A DNA stretch of 64,000 bases from contig JAALGZ010000015.1 of assembly GCA_015227615.1 (NCBI GenBank), positions 459,001-523,000 on the forward strand, in the 5' to 3' direction. This document shows positions 33,328 through 42,133 of the stretch, piece after piece (position 1 is the first letter of the stretch; the number at the start of each line of letters is the position of its first letter). A program made the position numbers and the translations under genes. A model generated the notes under the pieces. It did not search any database, had not been told where the DNA came from, and worked only from the letters and a program-made list of their open reading frames with translations. Origin of the DNA: Labyrinthula sp. Ha. Its lineage: Eukaryota; Sar; Bigyra; Labyrinthulida; Labyrinthulaceae.

Positions 33328-35331
33328 ATGTTAACAAATAATCTATTGAAAACAATCTTTCTTTGTACAGTACCAAGAGTCTTCGGAGTAACACCTCTAA
33401 GGCAGAAGGACTTTGACAAAGGTACTTATATAATAAAGGAGCCTGGAGATTACATTCTAACTGAAGATATAGTGTTTGAGCCGAAGCAGAGTTGTATAGT
33501 TCATGACAGTTGTTTAGAGACGATTAAAGCCATTGCCTATGGAGAGTTGGAAAAACCTGTGGAACTTGTTTTTCACCCTTATGCGACATTTAACGCTTCT
33601 CAGAATCTGGATGAGCAGTTTTTGACGAAGAGCTTTGTCCTAGGATTTTTCACTGCAGTCAGTATAGAAACAACGGGAGTATCCTTGGACTTAAATGGTT
33701 TCACGATTGAGCAAAGTGAGTTGCATGCGCTATTTCAGCGTTTTTTTGCACTTATAACACTAGCGAACGCACCTTTTGCTCCTGATACTGGACCTGCTGA
33801 TTTCTCCGACACTGAGACTTTTGTGTTTGGATCGCAGATTAGAATATATAATGGGACCCTTGGAAGAAGTTCTCATCATGGAATTCATGGAAATTTTTGT
33901 GAGGATGTTTTTTTAGAGGATCTAGTTGTCCAAGAGTTTGAAGTTGCTGGAATAAGTTTGAACTCCGCAAAACGCGTCCAAATGGCAAATGTCAAGATTC
34001 AAAACTCTAGACGAGATGTTCCAGTTTCTGGAAGATTTAGTCAGGCTATCTTTTCTTTGCAGTCCATGTCACTGCATCTTTCATCACTAGCTGGAGTTTC
34101 GATGGTAGAAGATTTAACCGAATATTTGAACCTCAAAGAAGTTGAAGGGCGTTTACGAAGAGAGGTTATGAATACAGTAATGTTTGTTTTAAGCATCACT
34201 GAAAAAGCAGAGAAGTTGACTTTGCCAGCTTGGAAAAAATTGTTTATGACCCAAACAAATGGTCTTCCAGATGGTTCTCTTCTCTCCGGGATTATTATTC
34301 ATCCGGTATTCAATGTGGATAACTTTTTTTCTGAAGATTTGGAAACCATTCCTTCTTTCAATCACACGTTACTCTCAGCTAAGACTTTTAATATTGGTTT
34401 GGTAAATGTTTCCGTAACCAATCTATCACTTTCCGCCACCGAGCTTTCAGCGATTATGTCGGAAGAACGTGGCATAGATATACCTTTAACTGATGTTTTT
34501 GGTGCAGTCTTTGACCTTGATATTGCAAGAGATCCCGTGACTGATTTGTACGTTTCTAATGTCTTGAGTGACTTTCAAATAAGATTTGCTGGGTTGAAAC
34601 ATGCCGTTTTAGAAAAATGTAGTTTGGGTGTGTTTAATTGTTCCGATGTGAATATGGAGAACTTATCGAATTTTCTTTCTAGAACAAAGTTACCCAAAGC
34701 GCTAGTAGAGTGGACAGAGAGCGATGAGCAATTTAAAGACTTCGCTGAAGATGAAGATATTATCGTAGCAAGGAATAGAGATTTTATGTTTCATCTTGTG
34801 AAGGGTATAGTAGGTGTTAAAATTGACGGAGCAACGAGCGTTTTTTTGAATGGCGTCGCTGTTTCCAATCTAGAAAACCATGGGAAAGAAAAATTTGTAA
34901 GTTATGTGGCCCGAGGTAGACACGAAGAATCAGAAACAGCCATCTTCAATACTAGAGGTTTGAGTTTGGCTAGTAGTTTGGTGGTGCGAGGAAACCCAAT
35001 TCTGTCAAATATCTTGGTAAAGTACAACCCCGTGAGTAGCATCCCGGTTGATTATATAAATGAGAATGAAGATATCTTTTTAAAAGTTGGTTGCTATTCT
35101 CCTGATACTGAACTACTTCTGGCTGGAACTTATGCAGTAAGCAACGAACCTTTTATACTTTACCAAGATGCTAATATAGAATCTTGCTCTGACTTGGAGA
35201 AAACTGAAAAGCATGCCGTCCTACTGGCCCTGTCTGTGCTAATGCTCTTCCTAGTTTGTATTTTCCTTGTCATAATACTGGTCCTCGCCCAGAGATTTCC
35301 TAAGGAATTAAAAACATTAGATGGAAAATGA
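33328..35331 (+). CDS. membrane-anchored beta-helix-like surface protein
   Basis: A 667-residue protein. Residues 1-20 are a likely signal peptide (KTIFLCTVPRVFGVTPL), and residues 630-654 form a single membrane helix (AVLLALSVLMLFLVCIFLVI) followed by a short basic cytosolic tail. The lumenal part begins with a GTYIIKEPGDYILTEDIVF module and then repeated strand-turn units (VSLDLNGFTIEQ, IRIYNGTLGRSSHHGIHG, VFLEDLVVQEFEVAGISL, VQMANVKIQNS). This is the pattern of right-handed parallel beta-helix (pectate-lyase-like) proteins. Several N-x-S/T sites suggest glycosylation. No polysaccharide-lyase catalytic site can be named, so a surface or cell-wall binding role is inference. The start follows the only ATG before the signal-like segment. 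It lies 188 bp upstream of the next plus-strand gene, with no sign of cotranscription. Confidence 0.6.
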   Translation: MLTNNLLKTIFLCTVPRVFGVTPLRQKDFDKGTYIIKEPGDYILTEDIVFEPKQSCIVHDSCLETIKAIAYGELEKPVELVFHPYATFNASQNLDEQFLTKSFVLGFFTAVSIETTGVSLDLNGFTIEQSELHALFQRFFALITLANAPFAPDTGPADFSDTETFVFGSQIRIYNGTLGRSSHHGIHGNFCEDVFLEDLVVQEFEVAGISLNSAKRVQMANVKIQNSRRDVPVSGRFSQAIFSLQSMSLHLSSLAGVSMVEDLTEYLNLKEVEGRLRREVMNTVMFVLSITEKAEKLTLPAWKKLFMTQTNGLPDGSLLSGIIIHPVFNVDNFFSEDLETIPSFNHTLLSAKTFNIGLVNVSVTNLSLSATELSAIMSEERGIDIPLTDVFGAVFDLDIARDPVTDLYVSNVLSDFQIRFAGLKHAVLEKCSLGVFNCSDVNMENLSNFLSRTKLPKALVEWTESDEQFKDFAEDEDIIVARNRDFMFHLVKGIVGVKIDGATSVFLNGVAVSNLENHGKEKFVSYVARGRHEESETAIFNTRGLSLASSLVVRGNPILSNILVKYNPVSSIPVDYINENEDIFLKVGCYSPDTELLLAGTYAVSNEPFILYQDANIESCSDLEKTEKHAVLLALSVLMLFLVCIFLVIILVLAQRFPKELKTLDGK

Positions 35332-35519
35332 CAATGATATTCATTTGTAAGAACAAAGCGTATGTTAAACTAATCTATGATGTAATAGTGTTTTGTTCAT
35401 GTTTTAACTCATTTAATGAAAAACCTTGCCTCTTTTCAACTCGGTTTATATATACATGCTTGGTTGAAAACAAGACATATGTGACTTTTTTTAATGAATA
35501 GAGTTTTGGTTCTAATACT

Positions 35520-38362
35520 ATGGTCTACATATGCAAAAACTATCCGTTTAGAATGAAACGCATGGGAGCAGTCGTTCAAAAAGAAACTGAATTAACAAAG
35601 AAGCCGAAGCACTCAGTAAGGTCTAAATCAGTAGTAGAGAACGTTAGTGTACACGAAGAAGGCAGCTCTATCGAAGGAATAGGACAGAAAACTCGGAAAA
35701 CATCAGGAACTAAGCAGGATAATCGAGAGTCTACTGAAATCTTAACTGAAAAACATTTTTCACGCTCAATTACATTTGATGAACCACACTTCAAAGGAAG
35801 TTTAAGGCATATAAAAAAATCTAGGAGGTTTTCAACAATAGACGAGTTATCAGGGCGTACGGGACAATCTTTTCGAGTTATTCAAGGGGAGCTAAAAATC
35901 TTACCTTCAATTTGTGAAAACACCATAAAAGGGCCTATTTCTCTTCCAGGAGGGGGTGTGTGGCTCTCTGTGGGTTCAGCTGTCATGCAGTTTGGTTGCC
36001 CCCCAGAAACTATCAAAGATTCAATGCGACTTGGTTTGGAAGTTCCGCAGTTTTATGTGGCTTTTGGGGAAATATTTTCAAGTTCGTTGGGAATAAACAT
36101 AGCCGAGCTGGAAGTACTGTTCTTTCTAATTTAAGTGTAGTTTCCCACATATTTTAATTTTTTCATCAAGAAAAGAAGAACAATTGTTCTTACTACGGCG
36201 TAAGTATCTTTGTTTTTCTTATGTTCAGAGATATTAGAGATAGGTTGAGGGAGGTATTTCAAGAGACGCTGCTGGGTCCAAAACCTACAGGTTTTAATGT
36301 AGCTGATGATTTTGAAGCAGGTAAAGTTTTCTCCCTTTCATCCTATAGCTGCTGGAGATGAACATTACCCAAAGTTTTGGTCCGAGGGTGAATTCTTGGA
36401 CCCAGCGCGAAAGAAGCTGACGATTGATTCTGTATTGACTTTTCGAGTATTTGAGAGGGTTGAGACTAAAAAGCTTCACGAAAGTGGAAGAGAAACTGTT
36501 GCCGTTGAATGGCGTGTGAATCTTGATGATGAGCTACAAGTTTGCTACTGTTCTAAGCAGGATGAATTTAAAGTTAGGTTTAAAGTTTCTTCTGGAGTGC
36601 AAGAAGTAACAGTCTCAAATAGTGTTAGAAGTAATACTAAAAAGCGAACAGTCCCAGTGCATTCTGGTTTGAAGAGATTAAATCATATTCCTGTGTTTGG
36701 GGTTACAATGCTAGGAACTAGCCACGGGTTTGATCCTAATGGACAGACTACCGGGTAATTTATTACTTTTGATGACCAATAGCTTTATCTTGTGGGCTAA
36801 CTCCCGAGGAACCTTAGTTGATCCTCCACCCAATGCTTCGCAATCGATGGAGAAACTAGGGGTTAGTTCACGACTAATAGATTCGGTTATATTGACACAC
36901 TGTCATAGTGATCACGATGCTGGTGCATTTCGTACACTGCTGGCAGATCAGAGAATCAAGATATATTCAACTAAGACAATCTTAGATTCCTTCTATAGAA
37001 AATATGCAGCAATAACCGGTAGATCTCGCTTCTTCTTGAGAAAAACTTTTCGATGTGAGGAAGTTCAGCTGAAGCCTGTTTCGAAAGGTGCTTCCATGAA
37101 CCTCCACGGAGCTCAGTGGTACTTCAGATACAGCCTCCATACTATTCCATGTGTTGGGTTCACCGTATGTTTCCGAGGTAAAACTCTTACATACTCTGGA
37201 GACACACATTATTCTATTCCTTTGGCGAATAGAATGTTGGAGAAGGGAGTTATCAAAATGGGAAGAAGAAATTCCCTTGCGAATTTTCCCTGGACAAGTG
37301 ATATAATTTTACATGAAGCTGGGGTTCCACCGATTCACACACCAATGAAGACTCTTATTGGGTTACCTCCCGAATTGAAGAAAAATTTGTATATTGTACA
37401 TGTAGCTGCAAAAGAAGTTCCCAGTAAGGGTACATTTATCTTTGTAACATATTTTAGAAAACGGTTTAAAGGGTTTAAGAACTGGCGAAACAGTTGAGAT
37501 TGATATGCCTCCTACCATGACTGGACAAGGAGCTTTAGTATTAAATTTCTTCAAGAGGATTCAGGTGTTCAGGTCTTGCTTGACTGACTATGAAATGGCG
37601 ATAAAACTGCTAAGTTGTTTAGGTCATGAAAAGTTTTCTGCGGGTGAGTTTGTTTGCCGAAAAGGAGATCCTGGTGGATCCTGCTATGTTATTCTCCAAG
37701 GCTCTGCAGTCGTAGAATTTGAGGCCGACGGAAAATTAATATCCAAATGTTTCAACGCAGGTGATTATTTTGGCGAGAGTTCCCTAGTAACTGGTGAACC
37801 GAGAAATGCTGATATTAAAGCTGAAGATGGACTTGAGGTTGCGGTCGTGACTAAAGAAACATTTGATCACTTATTTTCCTCAGCTAAAGCAAATCTTGGG
37901 GCTTTGGCTGATATAAGAAATTGTAACTCTTGGGAGGCCATTATGCTGAACGGAGTACTCAAGAACTTTACAACCAGTTGTAAAACTCAACTTGAATCAT
38001 TTCTGTCCTTGAAAATGTTCACACAAGGTGAGCTTGCAATTAATTTCACAAAAGCAAAATATGTTGTACTGATTAGAAAAGGGTGTTTTGAACTTAAGGC
38101 AGGTGATACTACCAAACTGGTATATCCTGGAGCTTTGCTTGGAAACTTTAATGAGCTTAATAAGAGTTTTCTTAGTGATACATGTTTAATAAGTGATAAA
38201 ACGAAACCTTCAGTCGAGTTGAGTAGGCCAAAATATACCGAAGCAAGGTGCGAGTCCGAAGTTGGTTCCGGATTAGTAATCCATAAAGACGACTGGTTGA
38301 AGTTTTGTGAAGAATTTCCTGGAATAATGTTTTTTCTACACGACAGTTGCTTAGTTTTATAA
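35520..38362 (+). CDS. metallo-beta-lactamase / cyclic-nucleotide-binding fusion protein, six exons
   Basis: Five very short introns (36114-36140, 36200-36228, 36321-36348, 36755-36782, 37424-37457; 27, 29, 28, 28 and 34 nt) join six exons into 898 residues, and each junction restores a conserved reading. Exon 1 ends GINIAELE and exon 2 continues FPTYFNFF, a block I associate with this protist family. Residues 384-600 are a metallo-beta-lactamase fold with HCHSDHD (423-429), YSGDTH and LHEAG as metal ligands. Residues 620-735 are a cNMP-binding domain whose phosphate cassette reads FGESSLVTGEPRNA, with the sugar-binding Glu and phosphate-binding Arg kept. The first 150 residues are basic and low complexity. 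It is probably a hydrolase gated by cAMP or cGMP, though the substrate is unknown. The gene ends 6 bp from the stop of the convergent Sec14 gene. Confidence 0.8.
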
Positions 38363-38368
38363 GAACTT

Positions 38369-39113
38369 CTATTGTCCTAAAAATTGTTCTAGTAAATCGC
38401 TATCCCCAAAATGTTTTTCTAAATCTTGTCTTGCACCTAAGTACCCGTCGTCAACAAAAACTTTGTGTACAGTATATTCATTCATACACTTCTTGATAAC
38501 TGGCCACATAAAATTTTTAAAAAACCAAGGAACATTAATTAAATAACTTTTCTGTAAGTTCTCTGGAGACATTGTTTGTCCCAAACGCAAAACGTTCTTC
38601 AGTATGGATAAACCCTTTACATCAATCTGATTTCTACCTAAGTTCTTAAAATCATATATTTCTATAGTTCCTTTCCATTCTTTATCTTCTTCTGCTTTTA
38701 TTCTTGAGTTCCCAAAATTCTGCAGCTTAAACGAATTTTCACTCTAAATATAAAACTAAAAAAAACATTACATAGTTTAGGAAATATTGTCGAATTTCCT
38801 CCTCAGAATACTTCTTCACAAACTCCTTTGGCCTAATATTTTCCAGCTTGCACTGAATCAACAAATTCCCTGTTTTTGAATACCCCCAGAACTTGAATGG
38901 CCAAAATTCATCCATCTGCTTAAATAATAGAACCACTTTTTCGTCAAGTGGATTATCAATTCCCAACTCCTTCCGCATCTCAAGTGCACTTGAGAAAAGA
39001 ATCTTTGCTTTTGTCACATCGTTTCCTCGCGCTCTAAGAAAACGCTGGTATGCCCTATTTTCCCCTCCAAACGCCATTACAACTTTATCTGTAAGATGTT
39101 CTTCGGACTCCAT
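38369..39113 (-). CDS. Sec14/CRAL-TRIO lipid-transfer protein, two exons
   Basis: Exons 39113-38772 and 38743-38369 flank a 28-nt intron (38744-38771) and give 238 residues. Exon 1 carries the CRAL-TRIO N-terminal helices (RFLRARGNDVTKAKILFSSALEMR, then FWPFKFWGYSKTGNLLIQC). Exon 2 carries the lipid-binding core (IEIYDFKNLGRNQIDVKG, then LQKSYLINVPWFFKNFMWPVIKK), ending in KHFGDSDLLEQFLGQ. These match Sec14-type proteins, which bind phosphatidylinositol or other hydrophobic ligands and link lipid metabolism to trafficking. It is slightly short for the family (about 260-300). The KxxxP-type ligand signature cannot be judged further. It is tail to tail with the beta-lactamase/cNMP gene, 6 bp apart, so their 3' UTRs must overlap. 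Confidence 0.75.
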
Positions 39114-41257
39114 CGCTTCTCCTAAAACATTAAAGGGTCAATTAAAACTCACTTAAGCGGGTAATCTCCTCTGTGGCAAGAGGCTGGATGGGTTTTATAT
39201 TTTCATGTTGTATTTCATGGACACTTTTAATATGTTTTTCTAATGTGCTCATGTTTCTTTGGAGTTTTAGGGCGGAGTAATGGGATTATTGAAGATCCTT
39301 CGAGAAGTAGAACTTCCGGGTATTTTGGTTTTATTTCTTGAGTTCCTTTCTTACCGTTAACAGTTCAATATCGGGAAATTTAAAAGAACATTATTTTGGG
39401 CATATATTTTTGGCAGCGAGTTCAATGTACAACCTGGACAAACCAGTCACAAAGCTTGTATGTTTAGCCGAAGATTACAATTTACAAGCATGAAGACAAG
39501 AGAAGCACAAGTAAAACTCTGTGTTAGGAGACAAAACGTGATCGAAACGATATAAGGCGTTCCATGAAGCTTTACTTGAAGTCATCGTTTACGTGGCAAG
39601 GGTCTACCGCGAGAGATAATCATTTATTCCGAGTAGGAATCAACAGCTGGCATGGAGTCGGAAGTTTCATCTCAGGAATTTTTTCTGTATACATGTCTCA
39701 AAGATTGCATTAGAATCTGAAGGTTTGTGTCTTGTGCACGTAAAATGTAAATTTTCAGTTACATATTCTTCAAGAATATATAACTCGAAATGGAACGTAA
39801 GTTAAGGTATTAATTGGTTCTAAACATTTATCACCTGATTACTCCAAGATGTTTTGTATTTTTTAAGTCTCTTAGTTAATTGCTGAAGAAATGAAAAAAT
39901 ATGGATCATGCAATCAAGTAGAGTAAAAATATCGTACAACTTAGGTATGCCCTCGCCCCCAATCTTTAGTTACTAGTTATTATTACCCAATAACAATGTT
40001 CTGAAACGGCGGGTGGAATTACAAATAGTTGTACTCAAAGTAGTGCTCCTTGATACAAAGACAGGTCCTATTAGTATTGCATATCGATGCGTATATGTCC
40101 CTGGAGTCTATAGTGCTTAGTTTATTACTTTGAATACTACTTAGTTAAAAAAACTCGCCGGTAACAAGAGTATCTTGACACTTGTTTGCTAAAGAGTCTG
40201 AATTGAAAAATCATCAAGTTAAATTTCAAATTGCAAAAAGCGTTCATGACAAACCGCTATTATACCCCAGAAGCATTATTTGAAACTTATCGTGTAGTCG
40301 CAAATTTATCATAATTTAATTCTTACTACATTGTGTCTAAAATACCCATAAGATAACGAATAAATGTTGGTTTTTATTGAGAACGTAACTTCATTTATAA
40401 CACAAAGCTTTCGGCTAATATGGATCCAGATCAAACATAGAGATAACCCGTACACAAAATTATATTAACGCAAGAACTCAAAAAATATATTTTGTTTACA
40501 CTTTAATGCTGATTATGTTAAAACTATGTTTTTAGGAATTTGTTCCCTCTGCTAATTATAACCAAGAAGTTTGCTTCTTTGGTTTTGACACGACTTTCAC
40601 GTAAACCAAGCTATAATATTTGGCTTGGTATTACATAGTACATTAAAGTTATTTATCGAATTTATACGTTAAATTAGTTTCAGAGTAGTTAGTTCCTTAG
40701 TACAGATTTTTTAATTATTATGAGCTTACATAGAATAACTAACAAATATCTTTAATGGTTCCTGCTCCATTCCTAAAATTTAAAATTACCAACGCAATAT
40801 TGAAAACCAAGATCAGATTTACTGCATATTTCTCAAAGTTATATAACTCTTGGAAAATCTATAACAAAGGTTTTCTGAATGGTGAACACCTGGGATGCTG
40901 TACGATTTGTCACACTTCTGTTTAGTCTTAGAGTTCAATAAATATTCTCCAAGTTGATTTTTCTTTTAAAGCCTAACTGGGCTCATTTTATCGGGATTCC
41001 CAAATTGTTTTATTAAGTTGACGAATTAAAGTATTTGATATAGCTATATTTGTGCGCATTAGGAGTTTATAAAAAATGTGTAATTTTGCTTGAACATTCA
41101 GAATAGACGTTTCGAAGTTGTGTGCATTTCAAGATTTTGTACATCATCCATCGAAGTTTTTTTCTGCCTTATTTTGTATTGTTTTTAGAAGATCTTTACT
41201 AGGATTTCTTCATTCGTGAGTTTTCTTGGCAACTCTTTGCTCGATTCCCTCTCCTGG
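39114..41257. other. 2.1-kb intergenic interval left of the MULE
   Basis: AT-rich sequence with no recognised gene or RNA. It contains the promoter of the Sec14 gene at its left end. Its right end is the left flank of the transposon insertion. Confidence 0.4.
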
Positions 41258-41266
41258 CTCTTATAA
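41258..41266 (+). repeat. left 9-bp target-site duplication of the MULE
   Basis: CTCTTATAA immediately outside the left terminal repeat. It is identical to 44389-44397 outside the right end. Nine bases is the usual duplication length for Mutator-like elements. Confidence 0.9.
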
Positions 41267-41306
41267 GGAATAATATTAATCTACGCTGGCGTAACTTACG
41301 CCACTC
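41267..41306 (+). repeat. left terminal inverted repeat with internal dyad
   Basis: A 40-bp repeat starting GGAA. Positions 41288-41302 are a perfect palindrome around one base, GGCGTAA-C-TTACGCC, followed by ACTC. This inner block is the best conserved part between the two ends and is the likely transposase-binding site. Confidence 0.9.
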
Positions 41307-41404
41307 TACCATTAGTACCAATAGCACAATTGCCCAAAATGAAGAATCAAAAACCAACAATTACAATTAAAATTACAAATGGATAATAAATATCCGATGA
41401 AGCT

Positions 41405-41600
41405 CAAGGATTGACCAAGTGAAGAAGAAAACCTAAACCTATGCATTAATATGAACCAGTTACACACATAGTTCAAGCTGAAGACATTGAAATGGAAATT
41501 CAAACCATTTTGGAAGATTTCAAAGTTTTAAGAACTGGATTTAAGAATACAAAAGTTACACCTGAACAAGATCAAGGATCGAAGAAGTGAACAAGAAAAC
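41405..41600. repeat. pair of 28-bp direct repeats in the MULE left arm
   Basis: CAAGGATTGACC... at 41405-41432 and CAAGGATCGAAG... at 41573-41600 match at 24 of 28 positions, 168 bp apart. Each is followed at similar distance by an ATGAACCA-type word. Confidence 0.6.
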
Positions 41601-41727
41601 AATAAATTCTTTATATATATGAACCATGGACCCACACAGATCTGCAAAACCAGATCCATAACCCTTGCTTGGGGTTTAGGTAGAGGTTTTTTTTTTTATT
41701 TATTTTAGGTTTCAAGAAGAAAGGTGT

Positions 41728-41824
41728 ATTGGGGGTGGGCATTGGGATCAGGATTGAAAGCTGTTTGAAAAAAGATACGTATATTATGGTTTTCCAGATT
41801 GGGGGTGGGCATAGGGATCAGGAT
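41728..41824. repeat. pair of 27-bp G-rich direct repeats in the MULE left arm
   Basis: Copies at 41728-41754 and 41798-41824 share ATTGGGGGTGGGCAT and GGGATCAGGAT and differ at one base. They start 70 bp apart. Unusually G-rich for this locus. Confidence 0.8.
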
Positions 41825-42046
41825 GTTCTTATTTTATAGAGCCGTTGGATGAAAAGTTTGAAAACTGATCTATTGAACGGCCTTCAAGATATATACAAAA
41901 GCTATCCCACGATGCATAAAATAATTCTGTGGTTGATCATGAGGTACATGGTTTTCAATTCAATATATTATATTTGGTTTTACGAAGATTTATTTGAAGA
42001 GTTCTTACTTAATTACAATGAAGGTGTGGATCGAGGTTGTTGTGAA

Positions 42047-42129
42047 GTGAGTACTGTATAGGAAAACTTCGCAAGAGAAAACGGAGTTGCTAGAAGAAAA
42101 GCTTGTAGGTGAGTACTATATAGGAAAAC
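42047..42129. repeat. pair of 21-bp direct repeats beside the transposase stop
   Basis: GTGAGTACTGTATAGGAAAA(C) at 42047-42067 and a one-mismatch copy at 42109-42129. They lie 62 bp apart, just 3' of the transposase stop codon on the minus strand. Confidence 0.8.
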
Positions 42130-42133
42130 ATAC

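Noticed and set aside
36982-37209. ORFs opposite the beta-lactamase/cNMP gene
   Set aside because: They lie antisense to conserved metal-site codons and have no protein-like features. The same holds for short ORFs opposite symplekin, G-alpha, Sel1 and the transposase.
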